Assembly (NCBI GenBank): GCA_002307185.1
Contig: DBTT01000004.1
Coordinates: forward strand, 70,977-134,976
Source of the DNA: Bacteroidales bacterium UBA1309
Lineage (GTDB): Bacteria > Bacteroidota > Bacteroidia > Bacteroidales > Dysgonomonadaceae
DNA: 64,000 nucleotides
Reading direction: 5' to 3'
The notes beneath the pieces are model-generated. The model saw only the letters and a list, made by a program, of their open reading frames with translations, searched no databases and was not told the DNA's origin. Of the stretch, positions 36,029 to 45,369 are shown in pieces. The first letter of the stretch is position 1; the number at the start of each line of letters is the position of its first letter. The translations under genes were made by a program, and so were the position numbers.

Positions 36029-37705
36029 CTAATTTTTAATTTTAAATATCCCGTAAGACACTTTCCCGGCGTCAATGCGCAATCGTCCTTCCGAAAAAGA
36101 AATTGCCGAACGGTTCGCCAAAACGGGTTCAAATCGCACATCTCCGATAGCGTTGTATGGCAATGATACCTTTTCTTCCCGAGCCGCTGGATTAATCACA
36201 ACGATAAACTTTTCTTTTCCGGCAGCACGCTCATACACCAATGGGTATTTCCCATCTTCTGCATACAAAAAGCGGATGCTGCCTCTGGTTCCCAAGGCGG
36301 GATATTGTTTTCTAAGCTGCAACAAACGGCGGTTGAAATGGAGTAGGGAAGAGGGATTCGCCATTTCTGCTTCCACATTGGGCCTGCATTCGGAGGGATC
36401 AATGGGGAGGTAAAATTGCTCTGGATCAGCTGTTGAAAATCCGGCACCACGGGAAGTGTTCCACTGCATGGGTGTTCGTGATCCGGCCCGATTGCCTTTT
36501 CGCACCACGCTGCCTTCTTTGTTGGGAAGGCCTGGGATAAATCGCATACCGATTTCGTCTCCGTAGTAAAACAAAGGAACTCCTGCGATGGTCATCAGGA
36601 AAGCCGTGACGGTGCGGAGCTGCTCTTCACTCTCACGTATGCCGCAATTGGGTCGCTGGTAATCGTGATTGGCTGTGGGAACACAGATGTATCCGTTTTC
36701 ACCCACTTTTTTGAGCTGCTCGAGGTAATAATCCACAAAGATCTTGGGTGTGCCGTTTCCTTCCTCGCTAAAATAGCAGGTGTCGTGTCGGTAAGTCCCT
36801 TCCTTGTTGAAAAACAGTGAGCTGTATCCATCGTTCCCCAAATGGATAATGAAATCCATCATGAATCCCGCTTTGATTGCGCGGGCAGGGTTGCCCCATT
36901 CGGCAATAAGTATTCCTTGGGGAAATTTCGACTGAAAATGTTGACGAATTTCTGCCCAGAGTTTGTTCGTTTCGGTTTTGTCCGGATCGTTTTTTATTAG
37001 TGAGGAGGCCATGTCCACCCGAAATCCGTCACATCCCATTGTCATCCAGAAGTCGATGATCCGCATCAATTCTTTCCGTGTAGCCTGTGGCCCTTCTGCT
37101 GTCACAGGCTGTTCCCAAGGATGTGCGGGATCAAGTGTGGCAAAGCCGTAATTTAATGCCGGCTGTATGTCAAAGAAATTTTTCCGGAAGGTTCCGTTCC
37201 GTTCAAATTTTCCGGAAACATATCTGTCTGGCTTCACCGTTGAATCATTGGTCCAGATATAACGGCCAGAATATTCGTTTTTGGTAGCTTTTTGCGATTC
37301 CTTAAACCAAGGGTGGTCAATCGAAGTGTGTCCTGCCACTAGGTCGAGGCACACTCTTATATTGCGCTTGTGGGCTTCTCTGAAAAGCCGTTTTAGGTCG
37401 TCGTTTGTCCCATACCTTTTGGCCACACGGTAAAAATCGGTGACATCGTATCCGGCATCTTGGAAAGAAGATTCGAAACACGGATTCAGCCATATGGCGT
37501 CCATTCCGAGCCATTTGATATAATCCAGTTTCGATGTAATTCCGTTGATATCCCCAATTCCATCCCCGTCACTGTCTTTGAAACTTTGGGGGTAGATTTG
37601 ATAGAATGCAGCTGTTTTCAGCCAATCGGGTGCAGGTTTAAATTTTTGAGCAAACATAGTCGTAGGGAAAAATAATAGTGCTGTCAGCCATTTTTTCCAA
37701 TTCAT
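36029..37705 (-). CDS. Secreted GH13 family alpha-glucosidase/alpha-amylase-type enzyme
   Basis: 558 residues with signal peptide (MNWKKWLTALLFFPTTMFAQ) and no lipobox, so probably periplasmic. The GH13 barrel is complete: calcium-type loop DSDGDGIGDINGI, region I DLVAGHT, nucleophile Asp231 in GFRVDMA, acid/base Glu269 in LIAEWGNP, and transition-state Asp348 in TANHDYQRPN. The short C-terminal beta domain is present. The overall pattern is that of oligo-1,6-glucosidase/trehalose synthase-like subfamilies rather than endo-amylases. Follows susD in the PUL after a stem-loop. Confidence 0.92.
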   Translation of the reverse strand: MNWKKWLTALLFFPTTMFAQKFKPAPDWLKTAAFYQIYPQSFKDSDGDGIGDINGITSKLDYIKWLGMDAIWLNPCFESSFQDAGYDVTDFYRVAKRYGTNDDLKRLFREAHKRNIRVCLDLVAGHTSIDHPWFKESQKATKNEYSGRYIWTNDSTVKPDRYVSGKFERNGTFRKNFFDIQPALNYGFATLDPAHPWEQPVTAEGPQATRKELMRIIDFWMTMGCDGFRVDMASSLIKNDPDKTETNKLWAEIRQHFQSKFPQGILIAEWGNPARAIKAGFMMDFIIHLGNDGYSSLFFNKEGTYRHDTCYFSEEGNGTPKIFVDYYLEQLKKVGENGYICVPTANHDYQRPNCGIRESEEQLRTVTAFLMTIAGVPLFYYGDEIGMRFIPGLPNKEGSVVRKGNRAGSRTPMQWNTSRGAGFSTADPEQFYLPIDPSECRPNVEAEMANPSSLLHFNRRLLQLRKQYPALGTRGSIRFLYAEDGKYPLVYERAAGKEKFIVVINPAAREEKVSLPYNAIGDVRFEPVLANRSAISFSEGRLRIDAGKVSYGIFKIKN

Positions 37706-37786
37706 AAAGTCTATTTTTTTTGGTAAATGTCAATATGTAAGTACCTTATCCGCTTGCTAAGTCAAGAAGACGGAACAAGATAAAAG

Positions 37787-37810
37787 AGTGAGGGAAGATA
37801 TTCCCTCACT
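37787..37810 (-). terminator. Intercistronic stem-loop between susD and the GH13 gene
   Basis: AGTGAGGGAA / TTCCCTCACT, perfect 10-bp stem with GATA loop, in the 120-base gap after susD. Only a weak T-run follows on the minus strand, so it may be a partial terminator or an mRNA 3'-end stabiliser that keeps susCD mRNA above the enzyme genes. Confidence 0.6.
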
Positions 37811-37825
37811 GCAAACTTGAAGAAA

Positions 37826-39397
37826 TCAAAAAGAGTCGTAACCCGGATTTTGCGTGATATTTGAATCGCCATCATGTGCAGTCAGAGGCACAGGCAGCAA
37901 TATCTTGTAGGTTGGGGTGACGGTTGTTTTTTGATAACGGGCTGCACAATAGGTATTGAAACGAACCATATCGTTGCGTCGGCTGTTGTCCCAATAGAAT
38001 TCGTAGCCACGTTCGTTGTAGATTTTTTCTAACGTCAATTCGCTTTCCGCATAAACGGCTACTCCACGTTTTGCACGCACGGTGTTGATGTCGGTAAGTG
38101 CTCCAGCCACATCCCCGTTTCTGAATTTTGCTTCGCATCTCATCAGGTATGCATCGGTAAGGCGATAGTACTGAAAATCGTTTTGGCTTGCGCCGGGATA
38201 AGCCGTGGTTGGATCGGGTGCATATTTTACCACACGTATCCCTTGTTCCTCCAGTGAGTTGTCATTGCTGAACTCGGGGGTAAATTTCAACGGGCGTCCG
38301 CCATCTTTTGTGAATAGGCTGTCACCAGAGGCATTGTATTGTTGGCCAACAAGAAATCCAAGATTAAATCCTGTGGAACTTTCCAAACGGGTATCACTGA
38401 ATCGAGGGTCGGCCTGATCCCATGTGGCATAGAAAGTAGGAGTCGTGCAACATCCATTCCACAAATTGGATGTTTTGTAATTTCCAAATGCCTGGTTGTA
38501 ATCGAGGGTCATATTCACCCACGGAATTCCACCTATCCCTAACGAACTGTCGTAAATAATGGGAAGAATCGTTTCTGTGGCATCTGAGTAGGCCGCATTG
38601 TCCGACAAATACAATTTCCAGAAATCATCCGCCAAGCTATATTTTCCCGAACTGATTATGGTGTCGCAAAGAGAGATGCATTCCGCCCATTTGCCTGTTC
38701 CATCGCTGAATTCTGGAGCCGAGCCGGTATATACCTGGTTGTTGAGATATACTTTCGCCAATAGCATCTGTGCAGCCGCTTTGGTTACACGGCCATAAGC
38801 AACATTTCCTTTTTCGGCCATAAGGGGGATAATTTCCTGAAGTTCACCGATCACTTTAGCCACGATTTGTGCGCGTGTCAGGTATTGGGGTGTTTCGGTG
38901 AAACTAATGTCCGTCCACTCCCTGTATGGCATTTGCCCGAACAGGTCATTCATCAGGTACATCGACAACGTCCGAACGAAGCGCACTTCATAGATATACT
39001 GCTTGATCTTGCTTGTTTGTGGCATCTTATTCAGGTAATACAAGGCCACATTGCAACGGGAGAAGCCAATCAGGTAGCTATTCCACGTGTTTTTGATGTA
39101 ACTGTTGGAGGCGGTATAGTCGTGTGTGAAAATGGTGCGGTAGTCGGCACTGTTCCAGTTGGCTCCGCGGGTTGGGAAAACGACCTCGTCGGTGCAGGTT
39201 TCGCCTACAAGCCAGCCAGCTCCCCGGCTTTGAAGATCTCTAAGAAAAGTATAAGCCGGGGCAAGCAGATTAGCTGCATTGGTGCTGTCGGCCAGGATTT
39301 CCTCGCCATCTTGTTCGTTCAGCACTTCTTCCTTGAGGTCAGTACAAGCAACAGCCCCAAATAACATTGCGAAGAAAAATAGATATAACTTTTTCAT
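37826..39397 (-). CDS. SusD/RagB family surface glycan-binding lipoprotein
   Basis: 523 residues. Lipoprotein signal with lipobox GAVACTD. The SusD fold of TPR helices is visible (FLRDLQSRGAGWLVGETCTDEV; TKAAAQMLLAKVYLNN; YLMRCEAKFRNGDVAGALTDINTVRAKRG) and the C-terminus ends in LLPVPLTAHDGDSNITQNPGY, typical of this family. It forms the lid of the SusC transporter at the outer membrane. Located 21 bases after susC. No SusE/F-type binding protein follows. Confidence 0.96.
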   Translation of the reverse strand: MKKLYLFFFAMLFGAVACTDLKEEVLNEQDGEEILADSTNAANLLAPAYTFLRDLQSRGAGWLVGETCTDEVVFPTRGANWNSADYRTIFTHDYTASNSYIKNTWNSYLIGFSRCNVALYYLNKMPQTSKIKQYIYEVRFVRTLSMYLMNDLFGQMPYREWTDISFTETPQYLTRAQIVAKVIGELQEIIPLMAEKGNVAYGRVTKAAAQMLLAKVYLNNQVYTGSAPEFSDGTGKWAECISLCDTIISSGKYSLADDFWKLYLSDNAAYSDATETILPIIYDSSLGIGGIPWVNMTLDYNQAFGNYKTSNLWNGCCTTPTFYATWDQADPRFSDTRLESSTGFNLGFLVGQQYNASGDSLFTKDGGRPLKFTPEFSNDNSLEEQGIRVVKYAPDPTTAYPGASQNDFQYYRLTDAYLMRCEAKFRNGDVAGALTDINTVRAKRGVAVYAESELTLEKIYNERGYEFYWDNSRRNDMVRFNTYCAARYQKTTVTPTYKILLPVPLTAHDGDSNITQNPGYDSF

Positions 39398-39418
39398 AAT
39401 TCACAGGCTTTACATCAA

Positions 39419-42400
39419 TTAAAACTCAATATTAACTCCCATGGTGAAGGTCCTTGCTTTGGGATAGGTGGTCCACCCGATACCAATGGCCGGAACGCCG
39501 TTGGAAACACGTGTCACGTTCATCTCGGGATCGTATCCGGAGTATTTGCTGATGACAAACAAGTTGGTACCCGAAACATAGGCTCTTAGGCGGCTTATTC
39601 CCCATTCGCGTGGCAAACTCACGGAGTATCCAAGTGTGGCATTTGATAGTCTCAGGAATGAGCCATCTTCGATATATTTGCTTGAAAAGCTCAATACATC
39701 GCTTGTGGATTGACCAGAATTAAGTGCGCCGGGCGTTGTGTTCCATCCGCTGCTGAACAAGGTCATTTGGTCCATGATGTTGGCTAGGTTGTTATAGACA
39801 TCGTTTCCATATACACCGTTGAAATTCACTCCCAAGTCAAATTTCTTCCAAGAGATGTTTGTCCCAAAATTGTATGTAAAATCGGGCAAAGCATGGCCAA
39901 TCACCCCTTCCACAGCAGTTCCATTGGCATCCGTTTGGTAGAGGCTATTTCCATTGGCATCGTATCCGATAAATGTTTTGCCCCAGAATGTACCCAATGG
40001 TTCGTTGTTGATGATGTATTGGGTAGGTGTTCCGGTGATGCCGGGGCCGCTAGGGTATCCGGTGGGCACTTTTGAATAGGGATAATTTTTCACACGGTTG
40101 ATGTCTTTCGAAAAATTAGCATTCACCGTCCAGTTCAAATTTTTCTTTGCTAAAATCACGCCGTTGAGGGCAAATTCATATCCTTTGTTTATCAAGTCGA
40201 TATCCAAGTTGGTATAGACATTGGTTCCAAGAGACGGACCTGCTGCAACCTTATAAAACAGCAAATCGGAAGTTGTTTTGTAGAACATGTCAACTGTACC
40301 AGTTAACCTACCCTTTAGTATTCCAAAGTCGATTCCCGCATTGTATTGTTTGGATTGTTCCCATTTGAGGTGAGTGTTGGGAGTTCTGGTGACAGTGTAA
40401 CCGGGCACAACAGTAGTTCCACCGTCTAGGCTGGCTCCAGTGACAGTGCCTAAAGTTGCTTGCGATTGTTTGGATATAATTTCCTGATTTCCTGTGATCC
40501 CCCAGCCAAGACGTAGTTTCAAGGCACTGAAAACATCTAAATTTTTTATAAATTCTTCCTCTGAAGCTCGCCAAGCCAATGCCGCCGATGGGAAATATCC
40601 GTATTTGTTGTCTGTCCCAAATTTGGAAGAACCGTCTGCACGGAAGTTCACGGTCAGCAAATATTTTTCCAATAAATTGTAGTTGATGCGTCCAAAAAAG
40701 GATTGCAGTTCGTCCACCGTAATATCGGATGTTGTGATGGCTTTGGTGTAGTTGCCCAGCTCCAGGTCATTGAGGTAGTCGATCGTACCTGATGCAAATC
40801 CATCTTCCGTGAAGGAATAGGAATACCTCCTGAATTTTTGGTAAGAATGTCCTGCCAACACATTGAACTTATGCATATTGTTCTTAGAAGTAAAATCATA
40901 AGTCAAGTAGTTCTCAATCATTTTGCTGCTTTTTTCCACGTTTCCGATAGTGGCTGTACCGCCATTTTCCATGTACGAAAGCTGTGCATCCTGAGTCACC
41001 TTGCGGGCTACTTTCACTTCATCGACCGATAAATTTACTTTGTAGTTTAACCCTTTGACCAAACGGAGAGTTGCAGTCAGGTTTGCCAGCAAACGGTCTG
41101 TTTGTGTGTTGTCATTGGTCAAGTTAATCATCGCCACCGGATTGCGCACTTGGTCGGATACTTGGTAGTATGTTCCATCTTCATTATACACGGGATAAGT
41201 AGGATTGAGCTTCAATGCGGACAAGATTAGGTCTCCTTCCACGCCGCCTGTTTCACCTAAGGGTGCCCGTTGATCGTTTGTGCGAGCTGCCGTCATGCCG
41301 ATTTCCAAAGTAAGTCGGTCGTTGAGAGCCTTGGTGGTTACATTTAGTCTTCCAGAATACTTTTTCAGACCCGTTTTGTGGATAATTCCGTCTTGATCCA
41401 TGTATCCCAATGAGGCACGGTAGCTTGATGATTTGTTTCCCCCTACAATTGATAAATTGTGGTTTTGGACCACCGCTGTCCGGAAAATTTCATCCTGCCA
41501 GTCGGTGGCGTATCCTGCATCGGCCGAAGTCAAATTGAGTTTTGCACGTGCTGCGTTAAATTCTGAGGCAGATAACACATCGTATTTCTTTGGTAAAACG
41601 GAAAGACCGGCATAACCAGAATAGCTCACTAGGCTTTTGCCTTCCGATCCTCTTTTGGTGGTGATGATGATGACTCCGTTCGATCCACGAGAACCATATA
41701 TGGCCGTCGCTGAAGCATCTTTCAGGACATCGATGGAGGCAATGTCGTCTGCATTCAAAAAATTGAGCGGATTTTTGGACGAAGCATCTCCAACGCCTGT
41801 TGTGGATGCACCATCAGCCTGAACATCGGTGATGTCAAGTGGAACGCCATCCACCACATACAATGGATCTTGCCCGGAACGGATAGAGTTGGTGCCTCGC
41901 ACGCGAACAGAAACCCCGGCTCCCGGTTCACCGCCGTTGTTGGTGATTTGCACACCGGCTACACGTCCCTGCAACATTTCAGTGGGAGATGAAAGCACCC
42001 CTTTGTTGAAATCTTTTTCTTTAAGGGAGGAAACCGATCCTGTCAAATCGCTTTTTTTTACGGAGCCATATCCGATCACCACCACTTCCTCGATGAGTTT
42101 GGAATCTTCTTTCAAAACCACTTTCACGTTTTTTCGCAAGGCAATTTCCTGCGTTTTGTAACCCAAATATGAAAATGAGAGTGTTGAAGCCGTTTTTGCC
42201 AAATTCAAAATGAAACGGCCCTCCAGATCGGTGGCAGTGGTGGTGGATGTGCCTTTAGCTGCTACGGTTACTCCTGCCAAAGGTTGGTTGTCTTCGTCCA
42301 CGACCATTCCGCTGACATTGACAGGAACAGAGCTTTCTGTGCTGCCCATCTTCTTATCGTTGTCCTTATAAATCACGATCTGTCGATCGGTGATTTTATA

Positions 42401-42721
42401 AGAAGCGGATGTACCTGCCAATACTTTCAAGAGAACCTGTTCGATGGTTTCCTCTTTTGCGCTCACGTCAATAAGTTTACTGCCATCAATTACATTGTCA
42501 TTGTATATGAAAATATACTGGCTTTTTTTCTCGATCTCTTTCAGGACATCTTTCAAAGATTTGTTTTTCACGTAAATGGAGATACGTTGCTGCTTCTTGT
42601 TGCTGGAAGCTGCTTGAGCCGAAATGACTCCGGGCAAGAGGAAGAAAAAAAGAATACTAATAATTCGTAAGGAATTATGGATTCTTCGGCTGATGAAGTG
42701 TGATGTGCAATTATTTTTCAT
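39419..42721 (-). CDS. SusC/RagA family TonB-dependent transporter with STN domain
   Basis: 1100 residues from the ATG at 42719-42721, which begins a signal peptide after a charged head (MKNNCTSHFISRRI...). Upstream in-frame codons are non-coding in character. Order: signal; secretin/TonB N-terminal (STN) domain (about 50-115, KNKSLKDVLKEIEKKSQY); carboxypeptidase-regulatory-like domain (about 130-210, VVDEDNQPLAGVTV); plug with VVIGYGSVKKSDLTGSVSS and GRVAGVQI; C-terminal barrel. The STN domain implies signalling to the FecR anti-sigma encoded immediately upstream. Imports oligosaccharide with SusD. Confidence 0.97.
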   Translation of the reverse strand: MKNNCTSHFISRRIHNSLRIISILFFFLLPGVISAQAASSNKKQQRISIYVKNKSLKDVLKEIEKKSQYIFIYNDNVIDGSKLIDVSAKEETIEQVLLKVLAGTSASYKITDRQIVIYKDNDKKMGSTESSVPVNVSGMVVDEDNQPLAGVTVAAKGTSTTTATDLEGRFILNLAKTASTLSFSYLGYKTQEIALRKNVKVVLKEDSKLIEEVVVIGYGSVKKSDLTGSVSSLKEKDFNKGVLSSPTEMLQGRVAGVQITNNGGEPGAGVSVRVRGTNSIRSGQDPLYVVDGVPLDITDVQADGASTTGVGDASSKNPLNFLNADDIASIDVLKDASATAIYGSRGSNGVIIITTKRGSEGKSLVSYSGYAGLSVLPKKYDVLSASEFNAARAKLNLTSADAGYATDWQDEIFRTAVVQNHNLSIVGGNKSSSYRASLGYMDQDGIIHKTGLKKYSGRLNVTTKALNDRLTLEIGMTAARTNDQRAPLGETGGVEGDLILSALKLNPTYPVYNEDGTYYQVSDQVRNPVAMINLTNDNTQTDRLLANLTATLRLVKGLNYKVNLSVDEVKVARKVTQDAQLSYMENGGTATIGNVEKSSKMIENYLTYDFTSKNNMHKFNVLAGHSYQKFRRYSYSFTEDGFASGTIDYLNDLELGNYTKAITTSDITVDELQSFFGRINYNLLEKYLLTVNFRADGSSKFGTDNKYGYFPSAALAWRASEEEFIKNLDVFSALKLRLGWGITGNQEIISKQSQATLGTVTGASLDGGTTVVPGYTVTRTPNTHLKWEQSKQYNAGIDFGILKGRLTGTVDMFYKTTSDLLFYKVAAGPSLGTNVYTNLDIDLINKGYEFALNGVILAKKNLNWTVNANFSKDINRVKNYPYSKVPTGYPSGPGITGTPTQYIINNEPLGTFWGKTFIGYDANGNSLYQTDANGTAVEGVIGHALPDFTYNFGTNISWKKFDLGVNFNGVYGNDVYNNLANIMDQMTLFSSGWNTTPGALNSGQSTSDVLSFSSKYIEDGSFLRLSNATLGYSVSLPREWGISRLRAYVSGTNLFVISKYSGYDPEMNVTRVSNGVPAIGIGWTTYPKARTFTMGVNIEF

Positions 42722-42863
42722 AAATTCACAGCGATTTTGGTAAATAACATTTATAACTACTAATTGGTAATCTTTTATCAAAGTCATCCGGGGGATAGTG
42801 CCAATATTCCCCGTTTTTTTGTCTTTTTCTGTTTTTTTATTTCTGCATAGGCATCCATTTTTT

Positions 42864-44075
42864 TTAGTGTCTGACATTAATTTCCACATAGGATTTTCCC
42901 AGTTGATATTCTATAGGGCTAGTTGTTGAAATTATTTTTAGAGCCACTTCCAAGCTGTTATTCAGATCCAATTTTCCGGATATCCGTATATCATCTATGG
43001 ATGCTGCCTGATAATGAAACGGCATTCCATAATAGCTGCTGAGTTTTTCCAAAACAACATTCAGTTTTTCGCTCTCGAACAAGAAATAACCCTCTTTCCA
43101 GCTTGTGTAGGGGTTCACGTCCACATCTTCCACTGTTTCTATTTGGTGATTTTCGTTAAAGGTATATTTCTGGTTTGGGCGTATCCGGATAGCGTTTCGT
43201 CCACCCGTGTTCACTTTCACTGAGCCGTTCACCAGCACAACCGATTGCTCCTTATTTCCGGAATATGCGTCCACATTGAAGCTTGTTCCCAGCACTTCCA
43301 CATTCATTTTATCGGTTTTCACCACAAACGGCCAATGTTTGTTTTTTGAAACCTCAAAAAAGGCTTCTCCTTGGATAAATAATTCCCGTTTCTTCTGTCC
43401 GAATTTTACTGGAAATATCACTTGGCTGCTGGGGCGGACTTCAATTTTTGTTCCGTCGGCTAAGAGCAAGGAAGCTCTTTTGCCAGCTGGAACCACCAAC
43501 ATTCCCATTTCTTTGCCCGATGAAACGGTATTTTCAAGCGATACCATTTCTCCCTGTGCCGAGCGCAAGGATATTTTTCCGTCTCCTCCAAGCACCACCT
43601 GCATCCTGTTAGAAAGCGTCATCGATCCTTTTCCTGGAATAATCAGTTTGGAATCTTTGATCGTATTCGGCATCACTTGTTGCGCCAGCGCAAAATAATC
43701 CATTTGCCGATTGTTTTTCCAAACGACCAATAGCGTACCCACAATAGCCAGCAGCAAAACGGCTGCAGCTGACACAAATACCTTTTTCTCTACCGAATAG
43801 TGATTCAACAATCTTTTGCGACTTAGCGTGCGCTTAGACACATTTTCCCACATTTCGGCCACCTCCTCGTCGCTCAACTGGTGGTCGGTTTGATCCATGT
43901 TTCGCAAGAGGTCAATTGCCGTTCTCATTTTGATGGAAACTTCGCTCCTTTCGTTCAGCAAAGGGATAAAAACGGCATCCAGTTCTTGCCCAGGATGCTT
44001 CACCCACTGTAGGAAGTCGGTGTCATCCAGCCACTGTTCCACATCAAATGTTCTATATATTGAATTTTCTTTCAT
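42864..44075 (-). CDS. FecR family anti-sigma factor
   Basis: 403 residues. N-terminal cytoplasmic part (about 1-95), one membrane segment (about 96-118, VFVSAAAVLLLAIVGTLLVVW), then a periplasmic FecR domain (about 170-270, VVPAGKRASLLLADGTKIEV, GEAFFEVSKNKHWPFVV) and a C-terminal DUF4974/STN-like end (LNVVLEKLSSYYG). It should hold the ECF sigma factor inactive until SusC signals substrate. Placed between the sigma gene and susC on the same strand. Confidence 0.95.
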   Translation of the reverse strand: MKENSIYRTFDVEQWLDDTDFLQWVKHPGQELDAVFIPLLNERSEVSIKMRTAIDLLRNMDQTDHQLSDEEVAEMWENVSKRTLSRKRLLNHYSVEKKVFVSAAAVLLLAIVGTLLVVWKNNRQMDYFALAQQVMPNTIKDSKLIIPGKGSMTLSNRMQVVLGGDGKISLRSAQGEMVSLENTVSSGKEMGMLVVPAGKRASLLLADGTKIEVRPSSQVIFPVKFGQKKRELFIQGEAFFEVSKNKHWPFVVKTDKMNVEVLGTSFNVDAYSGNKEQSVVLVNGSVKVNTGGRNAIRIRPNQKYTFNENHQIETVEDVDVNPYTSWKEGYFLFESEKLNVVLEKLSSYYGMPFHYQAASIDDIRISGKLDLNNSLEVALKIISTTSPIEYQLGKSYVEINVRH

Positions 44076-44141
44076 TGTCTTTTCTTCAATTGTGATATTT
44101 TTGTATCAAATCTTATTTACAAGAAATTGGAGTTTTTTGTT

Positions 44142-44729
44142 TCAGCAGATTAGGGCAATAACGATCAACAAAGGGATGACTACTTCTTTCCGTAATTTTT
44201 CAATGGAGCGATGCAGCAAGTTCTTCACCGACTGGTAATTCATCTGCAAAAGCTCCGAAATGTCGTCCAGAGGCATTTCCATCGTGTATCTTAGGTAGAT
44301 GGCTTCACGCTGGCGAGGTGTAAGTCTTTCGATTCCTTTTTTTAGCCTGCGGATGCGCAAGTTATGGTTCCAGCTTTCCTCTTCTTCTACCTCTTCGGTG
44401 CCTTTCAGCTCAAGAAAATCAGTTGGGGAAGACAAGGAAACGGTCTCTTTGCACGAATAGATCTCGTCGAGCAACCGATTCTTTAATGCACGGAAAAGGT
44501 AGAGCCGGATATTATCTGTCTGACTTAAGTTTTGACGATTCCGGTATAGTTTCACGAAAAGATCCTGTATGCAGTCTTTTACTAGTTCCTCGTCTGTCAC
44601 AAATTTTGTTCCATAGCGGAACAAAGCTTTTGCTTGCTCATTGAAGATGGACGAAAAAGCCTTTTCACTGCCGCTCGTAAAAGCAGCCCACAACTTAATA
44701 TCCTGTTCTTTTGCATTCAATTCCAACAT
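44142..44729 (-). CDS. ECF-type RNA polymerase sigma-70 factor
   Basis: 195 residues. Sigma region 2 (about 25-90, FSSIFNEQAKALFRYGTKFV, DCIQDLFVKLYR) and region 4 (about 120-180, RLTPRQREAIYLRYTMEMPLDDISELL with helix-turn-helix) are present; region 3 is absent, as for ECF factors. It ends in a short hydrophobic tail, common in the Bacteroidota expansion family. Together with FecR and the STN-bearing SusC it forms a trans-envelope signalling circuit that should switch on the PUL. Confidence 0.95.
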   Translation of the reverse strand: MLELNAKEQDIKLWAAFTSGSEKAFSSIFNEQAKALFRYGTKFVTDEELVKDCIQDLFVKLYRNRQNLSQTDNIRLYLFRALKNRLLDEIYSCKETVSLSSPTDFLELKGTEEVEEEESWNHNLRIRRLKKGIERLTPRQREAIYLRYTMEMPLDDISELLQMNYQSVKNLLHRSIEKLRKEVVIPLLIVIALIC

Positions 44730-44819
44730 ACTGCGACCATTCTCTACTTGATTTTGTCCTTTTTGCGATCATTGGAAACTTCCTATTCTTTTGTCGGATT
44801 ATGCGGTTTCCTTCAAAAA

Positions 44820-44827
44820 CAAAAATA
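44820..44827 (-). promoter_or_regulatory. -7 box of the ECF sigma gene
   Basis: TATTTTTG on the minus strand, 91 bases before the sigma ATG. Confidence 0.45.
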
Positions 44828-45146
44828 ATCTATATAAGTCAAACGGCAAGAAAAACATTTTGGTACTCATCGTTTCAAACAAAAAAATTAGAGAAAAAGA
44901 TGTTTTATATCATATTTCTATGGTTTGTATTCTTATTTGTGCATGGAGAGAATATATCTGTCTAAAATTTAACATTTAGACAAATTGAATTTCATTGACA
45001 CTGTTGGCGAAATGAAGCCAAATGGAAGTTTTGGAAGCGATTTTGAACGGCTAAATTAATCAATTTTACTATCGGGACTCATTTTTTGAATATGTTTGAA
45101 AGCAGCATATATTTTTGAAGGCTCCGTTCGCCCTTCATCATTTTCT

Positions 45147-45154
45147 TAATTTTG
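45147..45154 (+). promoter_or_regulatory. Upstream -7 box, possible distal ychF promoter
   Basis: TAATTTTG, fits TAnnTTTG. It would give ychF a leader of about 210 bases containing the two small stem-loops at 45270-45298. Confidence 0.35.
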
Positions 45155-45332
45155 CGGCATTTCTCCGATTTTGTCTTTCCTGTTCCCACATTTGTTCCCA
45201 CTAATGATGGTTGTATTTGTGTGACTAAGCAATTATTTGTTATACACGTATTTGGTTGCTATAATATAGGGAGATTATTCTCCTCTGATCGGTCAGAGTT
45301 ACTCCTCATTAGGCATTGCAGCAAAGTTTTTG

Positions 45333-45340
45333 TAACTTTG
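45333..45340 (+). promoter_or_regulatory. -7 box of ychF
   Basis: TAACTTTG, 29 bases before the ychF ATG. Confidence 0.6.
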
Positions 45341-45369
45341 CCCCCTGAAAAATTAAATATTAGATAGAT

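Larger units (their letters stand above)
44730..45369. other. Divergent intergenic region between the PUL and ychF
   Basis: 640 AT-rich bases with no supported gene. Contains the sigma-gene promoter box (44820-44827), two plus-strand boxes listed separately, and two adjacent small stem-loops at 45270-45298: GGAGA/TCTCC and CTCTGA/TCAGAG. A 16-codon coding-like stretch near 45013 is too short to call. Confidence 0.45.

Noticed and set aside
44711..44965. 84-codon hydrophobic plus-strand frame upstream of ychF
   Set aside because: It starts inside the sigma gene region and its hydrophobicity follows from T-rich DNA; no start context.
45013..45060. Coding-like peptide MKPNGSFGSDFERLN
   Set aside because: Only 15 codons, no promoter or partner; may be chance.
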